Source: Halictus rubicundus (lineage: Eukaryota; Arthropoda; Insecta; Hymenoptera; Halictidae). Taken from it: 64,000 nt of DNA. Below are positions 14,468 to 27,900 of the stretch, piece after piece. Numbering within the stretch: the stretch's first letter is position 1; each line of letters begins with the position of its first letter. Below the pieces are notes generated by a model, which was given only the letters and a program-made list of their open reading frames with translations, was not told the DNA's origin and did not search any database. The position numbers were made by a program, and so were the translations under genes. The stretch is from positions 186,001-250,000 of the forward strand of contig NW_027488822.1 in assembly GCF_050948215.1 (NCBI RefSeq). The letters run 5' to 3'.

Positions 14468-17400
14468 AGGATAGGATAGGACAGAGGATAGGATACAGGA
14501 TTTGATAGGATAGAGGATAGGATAGGATAGAGGATAGGATAGAGGATAGGATAGAGGATAGGATAGGATAGAGGATAGGATAGGATAGAGGATAGGATAG
14601 GATAGAGGATAGGATAGGATAGATGATATGATAGGGTAGAGGATACGATAGGATAGAGGATTGGATGGGATAGAGGATACAGGATAGGATAGGATACAGG
14701 AAAGGATAGGATTGAGGATAGGATTGGATAGAGGATAGGATAGGATAGAGGATAGGATAGACGATAGGTTAGGATAGAGGATAGGATAGGATAGAGGATA
14801 GGATAGGACAGAGGATAGGATAGGGGATTTGATAGGATAGGGGATAGGATAGGATAGAGGATAGGATACACGATAGGATAGGATAGAGGGTAGGATAGGA
14901 CAGAGGATTGGATAGGATAGAGGATAGAGGATAGGATTCGATGCAGGATATGATAGGATAGAGGATAGGATAGTACAGAGGATAGGATAGGGGATTTCAT
15001 AGGGTAGAGGATAGGATAGGATAGAAGATAGGATAGGGTAGAGGATAGGATAGGATAGGATAGACGATAGGATAGGATAGAGGATAGGATAGGATAGAGG
15101 ATAGGATAGGATAGAAGATAGGATAGGGGATGTGATAGGATAGAGGATCAGATAGGATAGAAGATAGGATAGGATAGTGGATCGGATAGGATGGAAGATA
15201 GGATAGGATAGAGGAAAGGATAGGATAGAGGATAGGATAGGATAGAGGATAGGATACACGATAGGATAGGATAGAGGAGAGGATAGGACAGAGGATAGGA
15301 TAGGGGATTTGATAGGATAGAGGATAGGATAGGATAGAGGATAGGATACACGATAGAATAGGATAGAGGATAGAGGATAGGATAGGATACAGGAAAGGAT
15401 AGGATTGAGGATAGGATTGGATAGAGGAAAGGATAGGATTGAGGATAGGATAGGATAGAGGATATTATAGGATAGAGGATATGATAGGATAGAGGATAGG
15501 ATAGGACAGAGGATTGGATAGGATAGAGGATAGGATAGGATAGAGGATAGGATAGGATAGAAGATAGGATAGGGGATTTGATAGGATAGAGGATCAGATA
15601 GGATAGAAGATAGGATAGGATAGTGGATCGGATAGGATAGAAGATAGGATAGGATAGAGGAAAGGATAGGATAGAGGATAGGATAGGATAGAGGATAGGA
15701 TAGGATAGAGGATTGGATAGGATAGAGGATACAGGATAGGATAGGATACAGGAAAGGATAGGATTGAGGATAGGATTGGAAAGAGGATAGCATAGGATAG
15801 AGGATAGGATAGACGATAGGATAGGATAGAGGATAGGATAGACGATAGGATAGGATAGAGGATAGGATAGACGATAGGATAGGATAGAGGATAGGATAGG
15901 ATAGAGGATAGGATAGAGGTTAGGATAGGACAGAGGATAGGATAGGGGATTTGATAGGATAGAGGATCAGATAGGATAGAAGATAGGATAGGATAGTGGA
16001 TCGGATAGGATAGAAGATAGGATAGGATAGAGGAAAGGATAGGATAGAGGATAGGATAGGATAGAGGATAGGATAGGATAGAGGATTGGATAGGATAGAG
16101 GATACAGGATAGGATAGGATACAGGAAAGGATAGGATTGAGGATAGGATTGGAAAGAGGATAGCATAGGATAGAGGATAGAATAGACGATAGGATAGGAT
16201 AGAGGATAGGATAGGATAGAGGATAGGATAGGATAGAGGTTAGGATAGGACAGAGGATAGGATAGGGGATTTGATAGGATAGAGGATAGGATAGGATAGA
16301 GGATAGGATACACGATAGGATCGGATAGAGGATAGGATAGGACAGAGGATAGGATAGAGGATTTGATAGGATAGAGGATAGGATGGGATAGAGGATAGGA
16401 TTCACGATAGGATAGGATAGAGGATAGGATAGGACAGAGGATTGGATAGGATAGAGGATAGGATAGGATAGAGGATTGGATAGAGGATAGGATAGGATAG
16501 AGGATATTATAGGATAGAGGATATGATAGGATAGAGGATAGGATAGCACAGAGGATTGAATAGGATAGAGGATAGAGGATAGGATAGGATAGAGGATAGG
16601 ATAGGATAGAGGATAGGATAGGACAGAGGATAGGATACAGGATTTGATAGGATAGAGGATAGGATAGGATAGAGGATAGGATAGAGGATAGGATAGAGGA
16701 TAGGATAGGATAGAGGATAGGATAGGATAGAGGATAGGATAGGATAGAGGATAGGATAGGATAGATGATATGATAGGGTAGAGGATACGATAGGATAGAG
16801 GATTGGATGGGATAGAGGATACAGGATAGGATAGGATACAGGAAAGGATAGGATTGAGGATAGGATTGGATAGAGGATAGGATAGGATAGAGGATAGGAT
16901 AGACGATAGGTTAGGATAGAGGATAGGATAGGATAGAGGATAGGATAGGACAGAGGATAGGATAGGGGATTTGATAGGATAGGGGATAGGATAGGATAGA
17001 GGATAGGATACACGATAGGATAGGATAGAGGGTAGGATAGGACAGAGGATTGGATAGGATAGAGGATAGAGGATAGGATTCGATGCAGGATATGATAGGA
17101 TAGAGGATAGGATAGTACAGAGGATAGGATAGGGGATTTCATAGGGTAGAGGATAGGATAGGATAGAAGATAGGATAGGGTAGAGGATAGGATAGGATAG
17201 GATAGACGATAGGATAGGATAGAGGATAGGATAGGATAGAGGATAGGATAGGATAGAAGATAGGATAGGGGATGTGATAGGATAGAGGATCAGATAGGAT
17301 AGAAGATAGGATAGGATAGTGGATCGGATAGGATGGAAGATAGGATAGGATAGAGGAAAGGATAGGATAGAGGATAGGATAGGATAGAGGATAGGATACA

Positions 17401-18751
17401 CGATAGGATAGGATAGAGGAGAGGATAGGACAGAGGATAGGATAGGGGATTTGATAGGATAGAGGATAGGATAGGATAGAGGATAGGATACACGATAGAA
17501 TAGGATAGAGGATAGAGGATAGGATAGGATACAGGAAAGGATAGGATTGAGGATAGGATTGGATAGAGGAAAGGATAGGATTGAGGATAGGATAGGATAG
17601 AGGATATTATAGGATAGAGGATATGATAGGATAGAGGATAGGATAGGACAGAGGATTGGATAGGATAGAGGATAGGATAGGATAGAGGATAGGATAGGAT
17701 AGAAGATAGGATAGGGGATTTGATAGGATAGAGGATCAGATAGGATAGAAGATAGGATAGGATAGTGGATCGGATAGGATAGAAGATAGGATAGGATAGA
17801 GGAAAGGATAGGATAGAGGATAGGATAGGATAGAGGATAGGATAGGATAGAGGATTGGATAGGATAGAGGATACAGGATAGGATAGGATACAGGAAAGGA
17901 TAGGATTGAGGATAGGATTGGAAAGAGGATAGCATAGGATAGAGGATAGGATAGACGATAGGATAGGATAGAGGATAGGATAGACGATAGGATAGGATAG
18001 AGGATAGGATAGACGATAGGATAGGATAGAGGATAGGATAGGATAGAGGATAGGATAGAGGTTAGGATAGGACAGAGGATAGGATAGGGGATTTGATAGG
18101 ATAGAGGATCAGATAGGATAGAAGATAGGATAGGATAGTGGATCGGATAGGATAGAAGATAGGATAGGATAGAGGAAAGGATAGGATAGAGGATAGGATA
18201 GGATAGAGGATAGGATAGGATAGAGGATTGGATAGGATAGAGGATACAGGATAGGATAGGATACAGGAAAGGATAGGATTGAGGATAGGATTGGAAAGAG
18301 GATAGCATAGGATAGAGGATAGAATAGACGATAGGATAGGATAGAGGATAGGATAGGATAGAGGATAGGATAGGATAGAGGTTAGGATAGGACAGAGGAT
18401 AGGATAGGGGATTTGATAGGATAGAGGATAGGATAGGATAGAGGATAGGATACACGATAGGATCGGATAGAGGATAGGATAGGACAGAGGATAGGATAGA
18501 GGATTTGATAGGATAGAGGATAGGATGGGATAGAGGATAGGATTCACGATAGGATAGGATAGAGGATAGGATAGGACAGAGGATTGGATAGGATAGAGGA
18601 TAGGATAGGATAGAGGATTGGATAGAGGATAGGATAGGATAGAGGATATTATAGGATAGAGGATATGATAGGATAGAGGATAGGATAGCACAGAGGATTG
18701 AATAGGATAGAGGATAGAGGATAGGATAGGATAGAGGATAGGATAGGATAG
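14468..18751. repeat. Tandem duplication with a 2142-bp period
   Basis: Two head-to-tail copies are visible, about 14468-16609 and 16610-18751. Marker pairs are 2142 bp apart throughout, for example the GATCAGATAGG marker near 15145 and 17287, and near 15967 and 18109. The copies agree over all stretches I compared. They stop matching on the left near 14430/16572 and on the right near 16610/18752, as expected of a simple tandem duplication. The period equals exactly 126 times 17, so it preserves the phase of the basic unit. Boundaries are accurate to a few tens of bases. Confidence 0.85.
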
Positions 18752-21700
18752 GGGATATGATAGGGTAGAGGATATGATAGGATAGAGGATAGGGTAGGAT
18801 AGAGGATTGCATAGGATAGAGGATAGAGGATAGGATAGGATACAGGAAAGGATAGGATTGAGGATAGGATTCGATGCAGGATATGATAGGATAGAGGATA
18901 GGATAGGACAGAGGATAGGATAGGGGATTTCATAGGGTAGAGGATAGGATAGGATAGAAGATAGGATAGGATAGAGGATAGGATAGGATAGAGGATAGGA
19001 TAGGATAGAGGATAGGATAGACGATAGGATAGGATAGAGGATAGGATAGACGATAGGATAGGATAGAATATAGGATAGGATAGAGGATAGGATAGGATAG
19101 AGGATAGGATAGGATAGAGGATAGGATAGGATAGAGGATAGGATACACGATAGGATAGGATAGAGGAGAGGATAGGACAGAGGATAGGATAGGGGATTTG
19201 ATAGGATAGAGGATAGGATAGGATAGAGGATAGGATACACGATAGAATAGGATAGAGGATAGAGGATAGGATAGGATACAGGAAAGGATAGGATTGAGGA
19301 TAGGATTGGATAGAGGAAAGGATAGGATTGAGGATAGGATAGGATAGAGGATATTATAGGATAGAGGATATGATAGGATAGAGGATAGGATAGGACAGAG
19401 GATTGGATAGGATAGAGGATAGGATAGGATAGAGGATAGGATAGGATAGAAGATAGGATAGGGGATTTGATAGGATAGAGGATCAGATAGGATAGAAGAT
19501 AGGATAGGATAGTGGATCGGATAGGATAGAAGATAGGATAGGATAGAGGAAAGGATAGGATAGAGGATAGGATAGGATAGAGGATAGGATAGGATAGAGG
19601 ATTGGATAGGATAGAGGATACAGGATAGGATAGGATACAGGAAAGGATAGGATTGAGGATAGGATTGGAAAGAGGATAGCATAGGATAGAGGATAGGATA
19701 GACGATAGGATAGGATAGAGGATAGGATAGACGATAGGATAGGATAGAGGATAGGATAGACGATAGGATAGGATAGAGGATAGGATAGGATAGAGGATAG
19801 GATAGAGGTTAGGATAGGACAGAGGATAGGATAGGGGATTTGATAGGATAGAGGATCAGATAGGATAGAAGATAGGATAGGATAGTGGATCGCATAGGAT
19901 AGAAGATAGGATAGGATAGAGGAAAGGATAGGATAGAGGATAGGATAGGATAGAGGATAGGATAGGATAGAGGATTGGATAGGATAGAGGATACAGGATA
20001 GGATAGGATACAGGAAAGGATAGGATTGAGGATAGGATTGGAAAGAGGATAGCATAGGATAGAGGATAGGATAGACGATAGGATAGGATAGAGGATAGGA
20101 TAGGATAGAGGATAGGATAGGATAGAGGTTAGGATAGGACAGAGGATAGGATAGGGGATTTGATAGGATAGAGGATAGGATAGGATAGAGGATAGGATAC
20201 ACGATAGGATCGGATAGAGGATAGGATAGGACAGAGGATAGGATAGAGGATTTGATAGGATAGAGGATAGGATGGGATAGAGGATAGGATTCACGATAGG
20301 ATAGGATAGAGGATAGGATAGGACAGAGGATTGGATAGGATAGAGGATAGGATAGGATAGAGGATTGGATAGAGGATAGGATAGGATAGAGGATATTATA
20401 GGATAGAGGATATGATAGGATAGAGGATAGGATAGCACAGAGGATTGAATAGGATAGAGGATAGAGGATAGGATAGGATAGAGGATAGGATAGGATAGGG
20501 GATATGATAGGGTAGAGGATATGATAGGATAGAGGATAGGGTAGGATAGAGGATTGCATAGGATAGAGGATAGAGGATAGGATAGGATACAGGAAAGGAT
20601 AGGATTGAGGATAGGATTCGATGCAGGATATGATAGGATAGAGGATAGGATAGGACAGAGGATAGGATAGGGGATTTCATAGGGTAGAGGATAGGATAGG
20701 ATAGAAGATAGGATAGGATAGAGGATAGGATAGGATAGAGGATAGGATAGGATAGAGGATAGGATAGACGATAGGATAGGATAGAGGATAGGATAGACGA
20801 TAGGATAGGATAGAATATAGGATAGGATAGAGGATAGGATAGGATAGAGGATAGGATAGGATAGAGGATAGGATAGGATAGAGGATAGGATACACGATAG
20901 GATAGGATAGAGGAGAGGATAGGACAGAGGATAGGATAGGGGATTTGATAGGATAGAGGATCAGATAGGATAGAAGATAGGATAGGATAGTGGATCGGAT
21001 AGGATAGAAGATAGGATAGGATAGAGGAAAGGATAGGATAGAGGATAGGATAGGATAGAGGATAGGATAGGATAGAGGATTGGATAGGATAGAGGATACA
21101 GGATAGGATAGGATACAGGAAAGGATAGGATTGAGGATAGGATTGGAAAGAGGATAGCATAGGATAGAGGATAGGATAGACGATAGGATAGGATAGAGGA
21201 TAGGATAGACGATAGGATAGGATAGAGGATAGGATAGACGATAGGATAGGATAGGGGATTTGATAGGATAGAGGATCAGATAGGATAGAAGATAGGATAG
21301 GATAGTGGATCGGATAGGATAGAAGATAGGATAGGATAGAGGAAAGGATAGGATAGAGGATAGGATAGGATAGAGGATAGGATAGGATAGAGGATTGGAT
21401 AGGATAGAGGATACAGGATAGGATAGGATACAGGAAAGGATAGGATTGAGGATAGGATTGGAAAGAGGATAGCATAGGATAGAGGATAGGATAGACGATA
21501 GGATAGGATAGAGGATAGGATAGGATAGAGGATAGGATAGGATAGAGGTTAGGATAGGACAGAGGATAGGATAGGGGATTTGATAGGATAGAGGATAGGA
21601 TAGGATAGAGGATAGGATACACGATAGGATCGGATAGAGGATAGGATAGGACAGAGGATAGGATAGAGGATTTGATAGGATAGAGGATAGGATGGGATAG

Positions 21701-22092
21701 AGGATAGGATTCACGATAGGATAGGATAGAGGATAGGATAGGACAGAGGATTGGATAGGATAGAGGATAGGATAGGATAGAGGATTGGATAGAGGATAGG
21801 ATAGGATAGAGGATATTATAGGATAGAGGATATGATAGGATAGAGGATAGGATAGCACAGAGGATTGAATAGGATAGAGGATAGAGGATAGGATAGGATA
21901 GAGGATAGGATAGGATAGGGGATATGATAGGGTAGAGGATATGATAGGATAGAGGATAGGGTAGGATAGAGGATTGCATAGGATAGAGGATAGAGGATAG
22001 GATAGGATACAGGAAAGGATAGGATTGAGGATAGGATTCGATGCAGGATATGATAGGATAGAGGATAGGATAGGACAGAGGATAGGATAGGG
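17400..22092. repeat. Stacked duplications with 1747- and 1420-bp periods
   Basis: The marker GGATTTCATAGGG lies at 18925, 20672 and 22092, giving spacings of 1747 and 1420 bp. GAATATAGG at 19066, 20813 and 22233 gives the same spacings. The 1420-bp copy is the 1747-bp copy with two internal losses: about 278 bp after 20958, and about 48 bp that includes the GAGGTTAGG marker near 21250. The left part overlaps the 2142-bp duplication, so the 1747-bp event copied sequence that had already been duplicated. A further, more rearranged copy ends near 23781. Confidence 0.8.
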
Positions 22093-24979
22093 GATTTCAT
22101 AGGGTAGAGGATAGGATAGGATAGAAGATAGGATAGGATAGAGGATAGGATAGGATAGAGGATAGGATAGGATAGAGGATAGGATAGACGATAGGATAGG
22201 ATAGAGGATAGGATAGACGATAGGATAGGATAGAATATAGGATAGGATAGAGGATAGGATAGGATAGAGGATAGGATAGGATAGAGGATAGGATAGGATA
22301 GAGGATAGGATACACGATAGGATAGGATAGAGGAGAGGATAGGACAGAGGATAGGATAGGGGATTTGATAGGATAGAGGATCAGATAGGATAGAAGATAG
22401 GATAGGATAGTGGATCGGATAGGATAGAAGATAGGATAGGATAGAGGAAAGGATAGGATAGAGGATAGGATAGGATAGAGGATTGGATAGGATAGAGGAT
22501 AGGATAGGATAGAGGATAGGATAGGATAGAAGATAGGATAGGGGATTTGATAGGATAGAGGATCAGATAGGATAGAAGATAGGATAGGATAGTGGATCGG
22601 ATAGGATAGAAGATAGGATAGGATAGAGGAAAGGATAGGATAGAGGATAGGATAGGATATAGGATAGGATAGAGGATTGGATAGGATAGAGGATACAGGA
22701 TAGGATAGGATACAGGAAAGGATAGGATTGAGGATAGGATTGGAAAGAGGATAGCATAGGATAGAGGATAGGATAGACGATAGGATAGGATAGAGGATAG
22801 GATAGACGATAGGATAGGATAGAGGATAGGATAGGATAGAGGATAGGATAGGATAGAGGTTAGGATAGGACAGAGGATAGGATAGGGGATTTGATTGGAT
22901 AGAGGATCAGATAGGATAGAAGATAGGATAGGATAGTGGATCGGATAGGATAGAAGATAGGATAGGATAGAGGAAAGGATAGGATAGAGGATAGGATAGG
23001 ATAGAGGATAGGATAGGATAGAGGATTGGATAGGATAGAGGATACCGGATAGGATAGGATACAGGAAAGGATAGGATTGAGGATAGGATTGGAAAGAGGA
23101 TAGCATAGGATAGAGGATAGGATAGACGATAGGATAGGATAGAGGATAGGATAGACGATAGGATAGGATAGAGGATAGGATAGACGATAGGATAGGATAG
23201 AGGATACGATAGGATAGAGGATAGGATAGGATAGAGGTTAGGATAGGACAGAGGATAGGATAGGGGATTTGATAGGATAGAGGATAGGATAGGATAGAGG
23301 ATAGGATACACGATAGGATAGGATAGAGGATAGGATAGGACAGAGGATAGGATAGAGGATTTGATAGGATAGAGGATAGGATGGGATAGAGGATAGGATA
23401 CACGATAGGATAGGATAGAGGATAGGATAGGACAGAGGATTGGATAGGATAGAGGATAGGATAGGATAGAGGATTGGATAGAGGATAGGATAGGATAGAG
23501 GATATTATAGGATAGAGGATATGATAGGATAGAGGATAGGATAGCACAGAGGATTGAATAGGATAGAGGATAGAGGATAGGATAGGATAGAGGATAGGAT
23601 GGGATAGGGGATATGATAGGGTAGAGGATATGATAGGATAGAGGATAGGGTAGGATAGAGGATTGCATAGGATAGAGGATAGAGGATAGGATAGGATACA
23701 GGAAAGGATAGGATTGAGGATAGGATTCGATGCAGGATATGATAGGATAGAGGATAGGATAGGACAGAGGATAGGATAGGGGATTTCATAGGGTAGAGGA
23801 TAGGATACGATAGAAGATAGGATAGGATAGAGGATAGGATAGGATAGAGGATAGGATAGGATAGAGGATAGGATAGAGGATAGGATAGACGATAGGATAG
23901 GATAGAATATAGGATAGGATAGAGGATAGGATAGGATAGAGGATAGGATAGGATAGGATAGAAGATAGGATAGGGGATTTGATAGGATAGAGGATCAGAT
24001 AGGATAGAAGATAGGATAGGATAGTGGATCGGATAGGATAGAAGATAGGATAGGATAGAGGAAAGGATAGGATAGAGGATAGGATAGGATAGGATATAGG
24101 ATTGGATAGGATAGAGGATACAGGATAGGACAGGATACAGGAAAGGATAGGATAGAGGATAGGATTGGAAAGAGGATAGGATAGGATAGAGGACAGGATA
24201 GACGATAGGATAGGATAGAGGATAGGATAGACGATAGGATAGGATAGAGGATAGGATAGGGTAGAAGATAGGATAGGGGATTTGATAGGATAGAGATAGG
24301 ATAGAGGATACAGGATAGGATAGGATAGAGGATAGGATAGGATAGGGGATATAATAGGGTAGAGGATAGGATAGGACAGAGGATTGGATAGGAGAGAGGA
24401 TAGAGGATAGGATAGGATACAGGAAAGGATAGGATAGAGGATAGGATAGGATAGAAGATAGGATAGGATAGAGGATAGGATAGGGTAGAGGATAGGATAG
24501 ACGATAGGATAGGATAGAGGATAGGATAGGATAGAGGATAGGATAGGGTAGAGGATAGGATAGGATAGAGGATAGGATAGGATAGAGGATAGGATAGGAC
24601 AGAGGATAGGATAGGGGATTTGATAGGATAGAGGATAGGATAGGATAGAGGATAGGATACACGATAGGATAGGATAGAGGATAGGATAGGACAGAGGATT
24701 GGATACGATAGAGGATAGGATAGGATAGAGGATTGGATAGAGGATAGGATAGGATAGAGGATATTATAGGATAGAGGATATGATAGGATAGAGGATAGGA
24801 TAGGACAGAGGATTGGATAGGATAGAGGATAGAGGATAGGATAGGATACAGGAAAGGATAGGATAGAGGATAGGATAGGATAGAGGATAGGATAGGATAG
24901 AGGATAGGATAGACGATAGGATAGGATAGAGGATAGGATAGGATAGAGGATAGGATAGGATAGAGGAGAGGATAGGTTA

Positions 24980-27900
24980 GAGGATAGGATAGGATAGAGA
25001 ATAGGATAGGATAGAGGATATTATAGGATAGAGGATATGATAGGATAGAGGATAGGATAGGATAGAGGCTAGAGGATAGGATAGGATACAGGAAAGGATA
25101 GGATAGAGGATAGGATAGGATAGAAGATAGGATAGGATAGAGGATAGGATAGACGATAGGATAGGATAGAGGATAGGATAGGATAGAGGATAGGATAGGA
25201 TAGAGGAGAGGATAGGTTAGAGGATAGGATAGGATAGAGGATAGGATAGGATAGAGGATAGGATAGGATACAGGATTGCATAGGATAGAGGATAGAGGAT
25301 ATGATAGGATACAGGAAAGGATAGGATTGAGGATAGGATTCGATGCAGGATATGATAGGATAGAGGATAGGATAGGACAGAGTATTGGATAGGATAGAGG
25401 ATAGATGATAGGATAGGATACAGGAAAGGATAGGATAGAGGATAGGATAGGATAGAAGATAGGATAGGATAGAGGATAGGATAGGATAGAGGATAGGATA
25501 GGATAGAGGATAGGATAGGATAGAGGATAGGATAGACGATAGGATAGGATAGAGGATAGGATAGGATAGAGGATAGGATAGGATAGAGGATAGGATAGGA
25601 TAGAGGATTGGATAGAGGATAGGATAGGATAGAGGATATTATATTATAGAGGATATGATAGGATAGAGGATAGGATAGGACAGAGGATTGGATAGGATAG
25701 AGGATAGAGGATAGGATAGGATAGAGGATAGGATAGGATAGGGGATATGATAGGGTAGAGGATATGATAGGATAGAGGATAGGATAGGATAGAGGATTGC
25801 ATAGGATACAGGATAGAGGATAGGATAGGATACAGGAAAGGATAGGATTGAGGATAGGATTCGATGCAGGATATGATAGGATAGAGGATAGGATAGGACA
25901 GAGGATAGGATAGGCGATTTCATAGGGTAGAGGATAGGATAGGATAGACGATAGGATAGGATAGAGGATAGGATAGGATAGAGGATAGGATAGGATAGAG
26001 GATAGGATAGGATAGAAGATAGGATAGGGGATTTGATAGGATAGAGGATTGGATAGGATAGAGGATACAGGATAGGACAGGATACAGGAAAGGATAGGAT
26101 TGAGGATAGTATTGGAAAGAGGATAGGATAGGATAGAAGATAGGATAGGATAGAGGATAGGATAGGATAGGATAGAGGATAGGATAGGATAGAGGATAGG
26201 ATAGACGATAGGATAGGATAGAGGATAGGATAGGATAGAGGATAGGATAGGATAGAGGATAGGATAGGATAGAAGATTTGATAGGGGATTTGATAGGATA
26301 GAGGATTGGATAGGATAGAGGATACAGGATAGGATAGGATACAGGAAAGGATAGGATTGAGGATAGGATTGGAAAGAGGATAGGATAGGATAGAGGATAG
26401 GATAGACGATAGGATAGGATAGAGGATAGGATAGGGTAGAGGATAGGATAGGATAGAGGATAGGATAGGATAGAGGATAGGATAGGACAGAGGATAGGAT
26501 AGGGGATTTGATAGGATAGAGGATAGGATAGGATAGAAGATAGGATAGGATAGAGGATAGGATAGGATAGAGGATAGGATAGGATAGAGGATAGGATAGA
26601 CGATAGGATAGGATAGAGGATAGGATAGGATAGAGGATAGGATAGGATAGAGGATAGGATAGGATAGAGGATAGGATAGGATAGAGGATAGGATAGGATA
26701 GAGGATAGGATAGGATAGAGGATAGGATAGGATAGAGGATAGGACAGGATAGACGAGAGAATAGGATAGAGGATACGATAGGATAGAGGATAGGATAGGA
26801 TAGAGGATTGGATAGCGGATAGGATAGGATAGAGGATATTATAGGATAGAGGATATGATAGGATAGAGGATAGGATAGGACAGAGGATTGGATAGGATAG
26901 AGGATAGAGGATAGGATAGGATAGGGGATATGATAGGGTAGAGGATATGATAGGATAGAGGATAGGATAGGATAGAGGATTGCATAGTATAGAGGATAGA
27001 GGATAGGATAGGATTGAGGACAGGATTCGATGCAGGTTATGATAGGATAGAGGAGAGGATAGGATAGAGGATAGGATAGGGGATTTCATAGGGTAGAGGA
27101 TAGGATAGGATAGAGGATAGGATAGGATAGAGGATAGGATAGACGATAGGATAGGATAGAGGATAGGATAGGATAGGGGATTTGATAGGATAGAGGATCA
27201 GATAGGATAGAGGATAGGATAGGATAGAGGATAGTATAGGATAGAGGATAGGATAGGATAGAGGATAGGATAGGATAGAGGATAGGATAGGATAGAGGAT
27301 AGGATAGGATAGAGGATAGGATAGTATAGAGGATAGGATAGGATAGAGGATAGGATAGGATACAGGATAGGATAGGATAGAGGATAGGATAGGATAGAGG
27401 ATAGGATAGGATAGAGGATAGGATAGGATAGAGGATAGGATAGGATAGAGGTAAGGATAGGATAGAGGATAGGATAGGATAGAGGATAGTATAGGATAGA
27501 GGATAGGATAGGATAGAGGATAGGATAGGATAGAAGATAGGATAGGGGATTTGATAGGATAGAGGATTGGATAGGATAGAGGATACAGGATAGGATAGGA
27601 TACAGGAAAGGATAGGATTGAGGATAGGATTGGAAAGAGGATAGGATAGGATAGAGGATAGGATAGACGATAGGATAGGATAGAGGATAGGATAGGGTAG
27701 AGGATAGGATAGGATAGAGGATAGGATAGGATAGAGGATAGGATAGGACAGAGGATAGGATAGGGGATTTGATAGGATAGAGGATAGGATAGGATAGAAG
27801 ATAGGATAGGATAGAGGATAGGATAGGATAGAGGATAGGATAGGATAGAGGATAGGATAGACGATAGGATAGGATAGAGGATAGAATAGGATAGAGGATA

